This document shows positions 1 to 11,669 of a stretch of 47,259 nucleotides of DNA, one piece after another. Each line of letters starts with the position of its first letter. Positions within the stretch are counted from its first letter, which is position 1. The notes beneath the pieces were generated by a model. That model did not search any database. It saw only the letters and a program-made list of their open reading frames with translations, and was not told where the DNA came from. The stretch is from Nemertoderma westbladi (lineage: Eukaryota > Xenacoelomorpha > Nemertodermatida > Nemertodermatidae): the NCBI GenBank assembly GCA_032718475.1, contig JAUCBJ010004633.1:1-47259 (forward strand). Reading direction: 5' to 3'. The position numbers and the translations under genes are program-made.

Positions 1-3000
1 ATTGATTTTGGAACAGTTCCATTGATTTAGGAACTGTTCCATTGATTTAGGAACTGTCCCGTTGATTTAGGAACTGTTCCATTGATTTAGGAACTGTTCC
101 ATTGATTTAGGAACTGTTCCATTGATTTAGGAACTGTTCCGTTGATTTAGGAACTGTCCCGTTGATTTAGGAACTGTCCCGTCGATTTAGGAACTGTTCC
201 ATTGATTTAGGAACTGTCCCGTTGATTTAGGAACTGTCCCGTTGATTTAGGAACTGTCCCGTTGATTTAGGAACTGTCCCGTTGATTTAGGAACTGTCCC
301 GTTGATTTAGGAGCAGTTCCATTGATTTAGGAGCAGTTCCATTGATTTAGGAACTGTTCCATTGATTTTGGAACAGTTCCATTGATTTAGGAACTGTTCC
401 ATTGATTTAGGAACTGTCCCGTTGATTTAGGAGCAGTTCCATTGATTTAGGAACTGTCCCGTTGATTTAGGAACTGTCCCGTTGATTTAGGAACTGTCCC
501 GTTGATTTAGGAGCAGTTCCATTGATTTAGGAGCAGTTCCATTGATTTAGGAACTGTTCCATTGATTTTGGAACAGTTCCATTGATTTAGGAACTGTTCC
601 ATTGATTTAGGAACTGTTCCATTGATTTAGGAACTGTGCCGTTGATTTAGGAGCAGTTCCATTGATTTAGGAACTGTCCCGTTGATTTAGGAACTGTCCC
701 GTTGATTTATGAACTGTCCCGTTGATTTAGGAACTGTCCCGTTGATTTAGGAACTGTCCCGTTGATTTAGGAACTGTCCCGTTGATTTAGGAACTGTCCC
801 GTTGATTTAGGAGCAGTTCCATTGATTTAGGAGCAGTTCCATTGATTTAGGAACTGTTCCATTGATTTTGGAACAGTTCCATTGATTTAGGAACTGTTCC
901 ATTGATTTAGGAACTGTCCCGTTGATTTAGGAGCAGTTCCATTGATTTAGGAACTGTTCCATTGATTTAGGAACTGTCCCGTTGATTTAGGAACTGTCCC
1001 GTTGATTTAGGAACTGTCCCGTTGATTTTGGAACAGTTCCATTGATTTAGGAACTGTTCCATTGATTTAGGAACTGTCCCGTTGATTTAGGAACTGTCCC
1101 GTTGATTTAGGAACTGTCCCGTTGATTTAGGAGCAGTTCCATTGATTTAGGAGCAGTTCCATTGATTTAGGAACTGTTCCATTGATTTAGGAACTGTCCC
1201 GTTGATTTAGGAACTGTCCCGTTGATTTAGGAACTGTCCCGTTGATTTAGGAACTGTTCCATTGATTTAGGAACTGTCCCGTTGATTTAGGAACTGTTCC
1301 ATTGATTTAGGAACTGTCCCGTTGATTTAGGAACTGTCCCGTTGATTTAGGAACTGTCCCGTTGATTTAGGAACTGTCCCATTGATTTAGGAACTGTTCC
1401 ATTGATTTAGGAACAGTTCCATTGATTTAGGAACTGTTCCATTGATTTAGGAACTGTCCCGTTGATTTAGGAACTGTTCCATTGATTTAGGAACTGTCCC
1501 GTTGATTTAGGAACAGTTCCATTGATTTTGGAACAGTTCCATTGATTTAGGAACTGTTCCATTGATTTTGGAACAGTTCCATTGATTTAGGAACTGTTCC
1601 ATTGATTTAGGAACTGTCCCGTTGATTTAGGAGCAGTTCCATTGATTTAGGAACTGTTCCATTGATTTAGGAACTGTCCCGTTGATTTAGGAACTGTCCC
1701 GTTGATTTAGGAACTGTCCCGTTGATTTAGGAACTGTTCCATTGATCTAGGAACTGTCCCGTTGATTTAGGAACTGTTCCATTGATTTAGGAACTGTCCC
1801 GTTGATTTAGGAACTGTCCCGTTGATTTAGGAACTGTCCCGTTGATTTAGGAACTGTTCCATTGATTTAGGAACTGTCCCGTTGATTTAGGAACAGTTCC
1901 ATTGATTTTGGAACAGTTCCATTGATTTAGGAACTGTTCCATTGATTTAGGAACTGTCCCGTTGATTTAGGAACAGTTCCATTGATTTTGGAACAGTTCC
2001 ATTGATTTAGGAACTGTTCCATTGATTTAGGAACTGTCCCGTTGATTTAGGAACTGTTCCATTGATTTAGGAACAGTTCCATTGATTTTGGAACAGTTCC
2101 ATTGATTTAGGAACTGTTCCATTGATTTAGGAACAGTTCCATTGATTTTGGAACTGTTCCATTGATTTAGGAACTGTCCCGTTGATTTAGGAACTGTCCC
2201 GTTGATTTAGGAACTGTTCCATTGATTTAGGAACTGTCCCGTTGATTTAGGAACTGTTCCATTGATTTAGGAACAGTTCCATTGATTTTGGAACAGTTCC
2301 ATTGATTTAGGAACTGTTCCATTGATTTAGGAACTGTCCCGTTGATTTAGGAACAGTTCCATTGATTTTGGAACAGTTCCATTGATTTAGGAACTGTTCC
2401 ATTGATTTAGGAACTGTCCCGTTGATTTAGGAACTGTTCCATTGATTTAGGAACAGTTCCATTGATTTTGGAACAGTTCCATTGATTTAGGAACTGTTCC
2501 ATTGATTTAGGAACTGTCCCGTTGATTTAGGAACTGTTCCATTGATTTTGGAACAGTTCCATTGATTTAGGAACAGTTCCATTGATTTAGGAACTGTTCC
2601 ATTGATTTAGGAACTGTTCCACTGATTTAGGAACTGTTCCATTGATTTAGGAACTGTTCCACTGATTTAGGAACTGTTCCATTGATTTAGGAACTGTTCC
2701 ACTGATTTAGGAACTGTTCCATTGATTTAGGAACTGTTCCACTGATTTAGGAACTGTTCCATTGATTTAGGAACAGTTCCATTGATTTAGGAACTGTCCC
2801 GTTGATTTAGGAACTGTTCCATTGATTTAGGAACTGTTCCATTGATTTAGGAACTGTTCCATTGATTTAGGAACTGTCCCGTTGATTTAGGAACAGTTCC
2901 ATTGATTTTGGAACAGTTCCATTGATTTAGGAACTGTTCCATTGATTTAGGAACTGTCCCGTTGATTTAGGAACTGTTCCATTGATTTAGGAACAGTTCC

Positions 3001-4030
3001 ATTGATTTTGGAACAGTTCCATTGATTTAGGAACTGTTCCATTGATTTAGGAACTGTCCCGTTGATTTAGGAACTGTTCCATTGATTTTGGAACAGTTCC
3101 ATTGATTTAGGAACAGTTCCATTGATTTAGGAACTGTTCCATTGATTTAGGAACTGTTCCACTGATTTAGGAACTGTTCCATTGATTTAGGAACTGTTCC
3201 ATTGATTTAGGAACTGTCCCGTTGATTTAGGAACTGTTCCATTGATTTAGGAACAGTTCCATTGATTTTGGAACAGTTCCATTGATTTAGGAACAGTTCC
3301 ATTGATTTTGGAACAGTTCCATTGATTTAGGAACTGTTCCATTGATTTAGGAACTGTTCCACTGATTTAGGAACTGTTCCATTGATTTAGGAACTGTTCC
3401 ATTGATTTAGGAACTGTCCCGTTGATTTAGGAACTGTTCCATTGATTTAGGAACAGTTCCATTGATTTTGGAACAGTTCCATTGATTTAGGAACTGTTCC
3501 ATTGATTTAGGAACTGTCCCGTTGATTTAGGAACTGTTCCATTGATTTAGGAACAGTTCCATTGATTTTGGAACAGTTCCATTGATTTAGGAACTGTTCC
3601 ATTGATTTAGGAACTGTCCCGTTGATTTAGGAACTGTTCCATTGATTTTGGAACAGTTCCATTGATTTAGGAACAGTTCCATTGATTTAGGAACTGTTCC
3701 ATTGATTTAGGAACTGTCCCGTTGATTTAGGAACTGTTCCATTGATTTTGGAACAGTTCCATTGATTTAGGAACAGTTCCATTGATTTAGGAACTGTTCC
3801 ATTGATTTAGGAACTGTTCCACTGATTTAGGAGCAGTTCCATTGATTTACGAACTGTTCCATTGACTTAAGATCTGTTCCATTGCTTTAGGATATGTTCC
3901 ATTTATTTAGGAAATGTTCCATTAACTTAAAGAACTGTTCCATTGCTTTAGGATATGTTCCATTTATTTAGGAAATGTTCCATTAACTTAAGAACTGGTC
4001 CATTGATTTAGGTACTGTTCCATTGATTTT
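1..4030. repeat. Satellite array, 20-bp unit, about 200 copies
   Basis: The unit is attgatttaggaactgttcc, repeated head to tail with almost no length change from the window edge to about 3,930, so the true left end is not visible. Four main variants alternate. They differ at the first base (a/g), in gattta versus gatttt, in aactg versus aacag or agcag, and in gttcc versus gtccc. The segment GGAAC-T/A-GTTCC inside most units is an 11-bp inverted repeat. Between about 2,620 and 2,760 a 40-bp dimer (attgat.../actgat...) repeats four times. Frequent TGA and TAG rule out coding. The last units, from about 3,840, are strongly diverged. No gene is present and I see no seed for this array. Confidence 0.98.
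3841..4030. repeat. Decayed right edge of the 20-bp satellite
   Basis: Units here differ from the array consensus at several positions, and the 20-base register slips by one base near 3,931. A block of four decayed units (attgctttag, atttatttag, attaacttaa ...) occurs twice in a row, the second copy about 60 bases after the first. Diverged terminal units are expected where unequal exchange no longer homogenises the array. Confidence 0.85.
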
Positions 4031-4084
4031 GGAAGTAATTGCATTCCAGATCTCATCAGCAAAGAACGCAGAAGCAGCTCAGAT

Positions 4085-4885
4085 GTCAACTGTATGGGAA
4101 GGTTGACGACTTCCAGTACATTTGATCATGGATAGAGTGCCACAGTGGAAAGTGTACTTTTATACGGGGATGAGACCTGGACACTGACGAAATCATTTGT
4201 ACCACGAATATATGGTTGCTTTGCTACATAAGACTACTAAGGGTAGCCCTAAACTCCAGCTGGAGACAACACATGACAAATGCCGAGCTTTATTGTACTA
4301 TACCACTTGTATTGTGACGAACTGGGCGTTGAGAGATGCAGAGAGTCCTTCGATTTTAGAATCCCAGTTGCCGAAAATTGGTTTGTACAAGGAAAGGGTT
4401 GTCGACTTGGAAGTGAGGAAAAAGTGGCGAGCAGCTCCTTAAACACCTTCACAGGAAGAGTCCTGATTGAGTACCCAAGGAGACTGTTGAGTGGCCAGTT
4501 AGTTACGTTTCGATCCTAAGAGGGCCTACCAACCTTCCCGCTAGAGGGAGGTTGGACAGAGTGCTGTAAAGACAGGAGATTACGTTTCGATCCCAAAAAT
4601 GGGTACAGATAAATTAGAAAGTTCGGTCGACAACCTGGCGATTATTTACATGTATCAACCACCCTCCGTGAACGCAGATTAAGGTTCAGCTGGCACTTCT
4701 GCAGAAGTAAACATGAGGTCATACCAGATGTACTTTTCTGGAAACCAACACAAGGAAAGCGTTGCCGTGGATGACATGCTGTGACATATCGGAAAGCGTG
4801 GAAGGATACTACAGCATAAGGCGGTTTAAGGAACGCCTTGGTAGAAGGCCTACCTATTTGAGATCCCAATAATAACGATGACATT
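4085..4885 (+). mobile_element. Decayed 3' end of a non-LTR retrotransposon (LINE)
   Basis: Translation around 4142-4195 reads TVESVLLYGDETWTLTKS, close to the motif found after the reverse transcriptase domain in many animal LINEs (T.E.VLLYGSETWTLT). At 4664-4880 a second stretch reads RLRFSWHFCRSK...LFWKPTQGKRCRG, then continues in the same frame past stop codons as AVTYRKAWKDTT and LRNALVEG, which matches the usual C-terminal tail of the same proteins. In-frame stops and frame shifts between the blocks show that it is dead. Endonuclease and polymerase domains are absent, as in a 5'-truncated insertion. It lies between the satellite and the broken kinase-like gene. The LINE clade cannot be set from this fragment. 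Confidence 0.75.
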
Positions 4886-4982
4886 CACATTGACGTTGTA
4901 CAATCCAAATCTAGTTTTACAAAGGATAATGTGATTGAAAAACTGTCTGAAATGAATTATAATAAGTACAATTAATATGTCT

Positions 4983-5199
4983 GTCAAACAAAACCAAACC
5001 TTTAGAGTTGCGCTGGTATTTAAACCAGAAATTGGACGAATGGAAATCAGCGTGATTTAAAGTAACCAATGGGTCATTGATATTAGGTGGTGGATCCTTG
5101 AGATATTTTTTAAAAGTTCTCCCGGAAGTGCGAATCCTCCAGTCGTTGAATTCTTTATAATCGGTTAATCCCTCGGGTTTAAGCTGCTCCAGCGCTTCT
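4983..5199 (-). CDS. EcKinase-like gene, exon 4 (3' end uncertain)
   Basis: The acceptor TATTTAG ends at 5200. The exon encodes residues 235-307 and carries the catalytic loop LNHADFHSSN followed by FWFKY and GLVLFD. The end at 4983 is where similarity stops, not a proven splice site, since no good donor follows. Reading on gives a short non-homologous tail and a stop near 4,920. Confidence 0.62.
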
Positions 5200-8100
5200 C
5201 TAAATATAAGAATGTGATATCTAAGTTAATTTATCTCATATACATCAACAAAAACGTATCAAATTAATCGAGACAATAAATAAATAATTATATTTCCAAG
5301 TAGAAAAATTGAAATAAAAATATACGAATGGCACATAAGTTTAACTAATATTAATGAATTTTATTAAATTTTTAAGGTCGGAGTAGCACCCCTCCCCCAT
5401 GTCAAAATTTAAAATATCTGTTTTTTATTTAATCTAAAGCAGAATTTAATGAGGATTTCACATCTGAAATCCGCTTAGCTATACCTCATTTAGTTCTTGA
5501 GTTATCGCTGTTTTTTTCCGTATGATGGTCTGTCAGTGAAATTGTAAGACAGACAGACTGACAGACAGACTAGATTCAACCAAACATTATAACTGTCATC
5601 GGAAATGAAATCAGCGACCCCGAAAACCCCCACAATGAAAGTTTTAGCCCGGTGGTGTGCTTCTATCATGGCAGAAATAATTAACCAACCAGACCACAGA
5701 CAGCCAGTTTTGGCGGGAATGTTTAAACTTTGAAGGCTATTATCTTGGAATGACATTTTTCATTTTTCAAATTACTACTCCTCCGCCATTTTCTAACCAA
5801 TTTTCTTTATTTTTGGCACATTCGAAAGGGTTTCGACAGTTCTTTAAAAGTCATCAGTTAGAATTTTTATATTTCTGTTTTTACAGCCAATTTTTCAGAT
5901 TAAAGCCAAAAATGTATTAAATTTAGCCAAATATTAATTAATTTTTATTAAAACGCTAAACTAAAAATTGTAACCGATAATTGTTTCAGCCAATTTCACC
6001 TCAAATTGAATGACGAGTAGCATTTTAACCGCTAATCATTCACGTGTTTCATTCAATGGCCGCTAGAAAATTTGAAAATTTTGAAAAAATTTCGAACAAA
6101 AATTTCATACAGTATACTATATAAAACAAATATTTTAATTTCATTAGAAATTGTAGAATTCAACTTACAGCCATTCACTGGAAGCGAATTCTGACGATAT
6201 TAGTGGCATAGAAGCCATTGCCTCAACAAACTTCGGTCTCACTTTATCATACCACAGGTCCATATCACATCCTTTATTAGGTAGGAATTCTTTGATAGCA
6301 TACCCTATTGCTTGGATCTTTGCTAATTCATCCACAGCTGCAAGTAAAGATTATTGTAACGAAATTATCAGACGCATCAGAGTTTACATGGTCTGAATCT
6401 GTTATACCAGACTTGGGTCTGGTATCAGATCGATTATAAACCCGACTTAGTTATTCCACTGTCGTGGCCACATCCTCAGATGCTTCTCATATGCTTCTCC
6501 TACCTCCATAATACAGTATATGAAGTCTATCCGTTAGTTATCCTAATATTAATTGTTTATATAGCGCCTTTCTACGCTGTGCTCAACTCAAAGCGTTTTT
6601 TTATTATTACCTCAGCAAAGCCAGGTTCCCATTATACCGCTGGGTTAGTGTAGCCAATAATGTTTAAAGCGTCTTGCCTAGGGACACGTCATTGCGAAAT
6701 TTCTTCAGCCATTTTTCGGATTCGAACCTGCGCCACCATCACTATTGTGTAAGCAGTTAGTTCAACGTGATTAATTTGTATGTGAATGAAATAGCAATGT
6801 AAAAATGAAACGAATTTATTCCGTTTTATAATTTTTTTAAAAGTTGTCTTCAAGAATATTTTATATTCGAATATTATAAATGTACTTTCTAGGGTTACTA
6901 TACGTACTCCATACATGTATTAGAATCAATCCTAATTTAACAAACGGTGTAAAATTCTACAATTTCAGTAAAACCGTGTTACCAAACCACAGCGTTACCC
7001 TGCAGGCACAAACAAGTAGTCTTGCTTACTTGCAAACATATAATCCACATATTTTGTATATGCAGTTATGTGTATCAGCGTGTATCAGCGTATGCAGCGT
7101 GTATCTTTAGTAGAAATAAGCGGGTGTAACGAAATAACTATTCACAGTATGTTTTGAATATAATATGACTGTATATAAGATTATTAATTCAGTTTGTAAC
7201 CACCCAGCCTTATAGGTAACAGCCAAGAGAGAGACCAGGCTTCGGTACGCCTCCTATGTAGTTTCGTGTTTCACACGTTCAATGATTATTTTTAAGTTTA
7301 TTTAGGCCTAAAGTTATATAATCTCATTTTAAGTAATTTTAACTTGGTAATCAGCTACTAACTACGAACCTAGAGTGAATTCTTCTATGGTCATTCCAGT
7401 ACCAAAAATATATGAATGTTCTTCGAACCCAAGTGGTTTTATATTTTCCATTAGCACTACTGAGGCCCCATTTGAATCATCGCGCCCCGCATACAAACAC
7501 AATGGTACGTTTAAACGCAGCTCCAATACACTATCCTGAAACGTAAACATTAAATAGTACTTAATAATAAATTAAAGAAATGAGGTACAGTATTAATAAT
7601 AAATTATTATAGGATGATCAAATGGAACGAAAAAATGAATTCGCCAACATTAGGGATCGAACACGCGTCTACCAATAAACGTTCAGGTATGCTGACATCT
7701 ACACTATGGATGAATGCAAAAAATTTGGAGCCAATTAATTTTTTTCTCTATTTTTTGCTATTTAGTTTGAACATCCTAAGAACTGCATAAATTATTAAAA
7801 AAATTTAACATTCTATGAATTTTCATTTTAGACACATAGCTATAGTCATGCCTATATAGGACTAAAAACATGATTAATTATAATATAAAAGAAAGAAAAC
7901 TGTGATAATTAATAAACTTATAATAATTTTATCCCAATTTAGGTTTTCATATCAAACGACACTTCAAAAATGGGTTGGAGGAGCAAGAACTTACCGGATC
8001 TACTTTTTCTTCGATCAACATATTTATTTGAGGTAATACTACATTGTAAAAGTTGATTTCAACAATATTTGAAGGAACGTCTTTAGCAGAAGGCATAGCT

Positions 8101-8363
8101 GCATTATCAGGTGGTTGAATCTTAGCTATAGCATTAAGTTGCCGAGATTCACCTTCTCTACTTTCGGTATGATCTTCCATTCCTTCACTATATTTCAGCT
8201 CAATCTCTAAAATTGAACTCATTAAACCAAAAGTTACTTCAATTTCTTTCAAAGAAAACGATTCCACAGAGATGGTCCTTTTTCGAGAATATGATAAAAC
8301 ATCTCTCATCCAATCACTTGTAACATCTTCTTTACTTACTGGTATGCTGGGTCGATTAGCCAT
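4983..8363 (-). CDS. CHK/EcKinase-like protein, four exons, 3' end missing
   Basis: Exons on the minus strand are 8363-7995, 7535-7370, 6337-6169 and 5199-4983. Their phases join to one 307-residue frame. The product resembles the CHK kinase-like / EcKinase family (aminoglycoside-phosphotransferase fold; insect members phosphorylate ecdysteroids). Visible marks: an N-terminal segment VTSDWMRDVL, the small-lobe strand NAIAKIQPP near 100, VVLMENI with GF near 155, DELAKIQA near 181, and a catalytic loop HADFHSSN (H284, D286, N291), which keeps the Brenner-type H.D....N residues with the usual HGD glycine changed to alanine. After LVLFD (residue 307) the expected DFQ and the last 90 or so residues are not found. 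The frame runs into non-homologous sequence next to a LINE remnant. It is either a truncated pseudogene or has an exon I missed. Substrate is unknown. Confidence 0.72.
5525..5765 (+). repeat. Dispersed repeat family, copy A
   Basis: The copy contains GACAGACAGACTGACAGAC, then ...TCATCGGAAATGAAATCAGCGACC..AAAACCCC, a GGTGGTGTGCTT box and a TGGCGGGAA box. The same boxes, in the same order and spacing but on the opposite strand, occur at about 11,670-11,925. No coding sequence is seen. The GACA core is a short microsatellite. It lies between exons 3 and 4 of the EcKinase-like gene and the left satellite. Confidence 0.65.
6169..6337 (-). CDS. EcKinase-like gene, exon 3
   Basis: The acceptor TTGCAG ends at 6338. 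The exon completes codon 179 and encodes residues 180-234, beginning VDELAKIQAIGYA, which corresponds to the family helix ALA.FHA. The donor CT|GTAAGT follows at 6168. It has no ATG, so a simple start-to-stop search would miss it. Confidence 0.7.
6544..6790 (-). mobile_element. tRNA-derived SINE
   Basis: On the minus strand a perfect Pol III box B, GGTTCGAATCC, lies at 6728-6718 within a tRNA-like head. It is followed by a body with GGCAAGACGCTTTAAA, AATGGGAACCTGG and TGAGGTAATAATAA, and a tail AAAGGCGCTATATAAA near 6,550-6,570. Such a GCGCTATATAA tail is shared by many animal SINEs and is thought to be borrowed from a partner LINE. It sits in intron 2 of the EcKinase-like gene, in the same orientation. 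Confidence 0.75.
7370..7535 (-). CDS. EcKinase-like gene, exon 2
   Basis: The acceptor ...TTTCAG ends at 7536. The exon encodes residues 124-178 plus one base of codon 179. VPLCLYAG and VVLMENI are the family's strand and hinge signatures. The donor is CTAG|GTTCGT, a weak form with T at +3 and C at +4, supported by phase with exon 3. Confidence 0.72.
7638..7725 (-). mobile_element. SINE head or tRNA-like fragment
   Basis: On the minus strand the tRNA-like segment has a box A-like stretch around 7,710-7,690 (AGTGTAGATGTCAGC) and a box B-like GTGTTCGATCCC around 7,663-7,652. It cannot fold as a complete tRNA, because the acceptor stem does not pair. A decayed SINE head in intron 1 of the EcKinase-like gene is the simplest reading. 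Confidence 0.5.
7995..8363 (-). CDS. EcKinase-like gene, exon 1
   Basis: It encodes residues 1-123. The ATG at 8363-8361 is the first methionine of the frame. The donor CCG|GTAAGT lies at 7995/7994, phase 0. The exon ends in EINFYNVVLPQINMLI, the family's conserved segment for a helix before the hinge (typically E..FY..VLP.L). Confidence 0.75.
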
Positions 8364-8677
8364 GATTTATAATAGTACAGTAGTGAAATGATTTAGGAAT
8401 ATTACTGTATTACGGGTATATACTGTATAAATAGTTGAATAATAGTAATGTTAGTGTAATAGTAAAGAAAAGTATGCCTAATATTAGTCAAATAATGTAA
8501 GAATGGAGTAGAGTAAATATAACTTGAATACAATATTTTATAGAGAGATTATTATTGGATAAACGGATTTATTCAAATGCAATAATGAAAAAGATGGAAT
8601 AAAGTCCAGATCGTTCAGAAGTATCAATCTACCAATGGCCAGTCTCATAACAATAATGTCATATAACCAAACTAGGC
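8364..8677. other. Region upstream of the EcKinase-like gene
   Basis: AT-rich sequence with several short TACTGTAT/TAGTGTAA-like motifs. No convincing promoter, TATA box with spacing, or coding frame is seen. Any EcKinase-like promoter should lie here. Confidence 0.4.
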
Positions 8678-9061
8678 CTACAGTAAGAGTAAGGGATAGT
8701 AAGTGCATAGTACCGTATGGTATCTTCCGCTTTCTGCCAAAAACATATATTGTGTTGTCACAAGACACCGCAACGCTAATGCCATACTCTCAATCATAAT
8801 ATGTCGTTGCCGTAAGTTCCATGTGGATTTGCAACTTGTTGCAACCAGTTGTTCAGCAAGCTGCGGAATATAGCGAAGTGAATGCGTCACTGTCCGGTAT
8901 CTATTGCAATTTAGTATTAATATAATGTAATTTAATATTATAGTATTTTGATATTTAGGGTTAATTAAATCGTTAAACACCCTATCCAAGAGAATCCAGG
9001 CCACAAGAAAAGAAAATGCCGCAATTTTTTCATTGTTTTGCTTTCGGTACTTTTGCTGCAT
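8678..9061 (-). pseudogene. Possible Harbinger-type nuclease N-terminal remnant
   Basis: An uninterrupted 127-codon frame starts MQQKYRKQNNEKIAA and contains IPQLAEQLVATSCKSTWNL, then ESMALALRCLVTTQYMFLAESGRYH. The order (basic start, a hydrophobic helix, then a segment of the form R...A..LRFLATG.S) recalls the N-terminal part of Harbinger/HARBI1-like nucleases. No DDE catalytic segment follows. The similarity is weak and by eye only. It could also be a chance open frame. Confidence 0.3.
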
Positions 9062-9877
9062 GTAAGAATATCAGATAAAGAAATTCACACAGGCGTGGAA
9101 AACGGTTTACCCAGTAAGCGCCCCAGAGCTCACGGTCAAATCCAGTGTCCATGAGCAGAGGAGCAGAGGAGAGTCAATGGCTGTGCACCACATCTATTCA
9201 CACCAGCAGACTGCCACAGCACAAGTTTGTGCAGGATAATTAAGTTTGAGTGTGAAATCCGTCTCAGTCTCTAAAAACCCAGGTGGGTGGTTTATAGGGA
9301 GGTAGCTGTAATAACACTAGGTATGGACTTACTGTACACTAGTTTTCACAAACTTGTGAGATACTGCGTACAGTACTTGTACAGCACATGCTTTAGGCTA
9401 ACGATCTACCTTATCCTAAACTGTCATACACTCGGGAAAAATGTGCCAATGCCAAGCAACTGTAAAAGGAATAATCTTGCCAGATACCGTATGGCGTAGT
9501 ACAGTATAGCCTAAGCGGTTACAGAAAATGTTGGTTAGGCCTACATGGTTTCGACTGAACTGATCGAACGACTGGAGATTGAACTACAGTACAGTATATT
9601 ACAGAATACTGTAATATTAATATTATATAACAAATTTGTCATCTCCTCGGTCATGTCATAACAGTCCTTCCGTCAGTATAATATACTGATGGAACTGATC
9701 CTTGAGTAACTAATCCAAATACAGAAACACAACATCCACAATAGACAGATAGGATAATTTCAAACCAGTAAGACAACGGTAACAGGGTGTAATACAGTAA
9801 TAACACGGCAATGCTTCCTGCATTGCCGTCACATCGGTCATAGGCGTACGAGGGGTCGGGGGGAAGGGAGGCTGCAG

Positions 9878-9898
9878 CCCCCCCCCCCCCCCCCCCCC
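9878..9898. repeat. C21 homopolymer
   Basis: Twenty-one consecutive C residues follow GCTGCAG and precede a G-rich/GA-rich tract. Length in the assembly is unreliable. It makes artificial glycine- or proline-rich frames on either strand. Confidence 0.95.
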
Positions 9899-10312
9899 TA
9901 CCCCAGTGAACCAAAAGGGGTGGGGGGGGGGAGGGCTCAGAGAGAGTGGCGAAAAATAAGAGATTGGGGGTGAAAATTGGAGAGGAGAGAGAATGTGGCG
10001 AAAAACATAATCAATGGGAAAGAAGGGGAGTGAGAGAGTGAAGAAGAAAAATCGAAATCCAAGTAAAAATAAAAATTCAACACATTTACATGAGAAACTA
10101 CAAAACAGATAATGTACAAGTAACCTGGCCACGTCGTTAGTCAGTAATACAGTCTGGCTTTCAATTGTGATTCTACGAAGTACCGGTATTAGATTCGCCA
10201 ATTCTTGTTTGACGAACAGTAGGCCTACATTTTGTGGGATGGAAGTTATGAATATTGTTTTGTTGGGGGGGGAATTTTGTTGTATGTGGGTTTTTGGGGT
10301 GTGGAAATGGGT

Positions 10313-10332
10313 GGGGGGGGGGGGGGGGGGGG
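10313..10332. repeat. G20 homopolymer
   Basis: Twenty consecutive G residues end a G-rich stretch (10,265-10,332) with several G4-G8 runs on the plus strand. The stretch could form G-quadruplexes and is error-prone in sequencing. Confidence 0.95.
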
Positions 10333-11669
10333 CGAAAATTTGAGATACTTACTTCACCATGCATGATACTTCACCTTCTTAGCAGGTTGTGTGCCGTGTA
10401 TAAAGACATGGTCCAAAATATTAGATTCGTGCTGAACTGATCGCCAAGATGCACTGTAAATTAATGAATGTTATTAACAAACGAGCATATCTGGCAGTTA
10501 CTGTCGTGGCAGCATAGTTGGAGATTCAATGTAAGAAAATCACTAGAAACCAACGGATCAAAACACGGAAATTCGTGCAGAAGCAGAAAACTGATCCTTA
10601 CCCTACTTGTTATAAGCGTATTGTAAGTGAAGTGACAACTTTATCAAACTACTGTATGACAAATGCCAGCATGTCAAAATATCATGATTTTGGTAGTAAG
10701 GATGCTCACTTATATTCCCAAGATACGCACATATACAGTACTGTACATGAGTGTAATAGCGCTCACATTTAATGAGTTTAATCAAGGACAACTTCAAAAA
10801 GTTTACTTCCGAGAGTTCCGACTGATGGATAGATAAATATTTCCGGATTCGTTAAATCTAAACCAATGTTAAAATGAATTGAAATGAACGGAAAGGAATG
10901 CAGTCTAAATCATCTGCAAATCAATTATACACTATAATTTCAAGGTCATGATATCTCCAAGGAAAAGGGCTCCTTGACCCGTGTAATGCTTGCGTTGCGT
11001 ATCTAAAGTTAGTTAAAGTTTCAAGTTAAGCGGTTTTACAGCCTCATACAGTACATATTAGATTATATTATTTGCCACCACTGTCACATAAACATACATA
11101 TACTGTATATACTGTAAATCCAACAAATTTTTAAAACATAGAAAAATAAGATTAAAACGAAATTAAAATACGCTAAAATATTATTACATGTTAAAACAAA
11201 ACAGTAGTTTGCAAAAATAAGAATTCAGTTACATAGTAGGCCCCATATTACATATTAAAACAAATAGTTAGGCCGCTAAAAAAGGAAATGTTAAGGTTGT
11301 AGGGTACCCGAAGGTTTTCTTAATATTTTACTATTAAACAAAATGTACCTTTCTGAGAGAACTCGTAATTAAAATTTCCCGAAATTTTGCAGGCTGTATC
11401 AACCATTCGGACAAGCACAAGACTAAAAAAAATTAAAAATTAAAAAAAAATTTTGTTTACGGCAATTTTTGTAAACAATGCCCGGTTTTTGACCAAAATC
11501 GAAATTTCAACAATTGTTTTCTTAATAAGAGCTTAATAGAGCACCCAACCAACAAAATTCTAGTCATGCATAGGTCAATCGTTGTTGTGAACATTTCCTG
11601 AAAATTTCATGAGATTTCATCCAGTAGTTCCTCAGAAAAGAGTACCTTTGTGTCTAAAAAAACATAAAA

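Noticed and set aside
9651-10364. Several overlapping frames on both strands around 9,650-10,440
   Set aside because: They run through C21 and G20 homopolymers giving glycine or proline runs. They have no domain and the lengths are unreliable.
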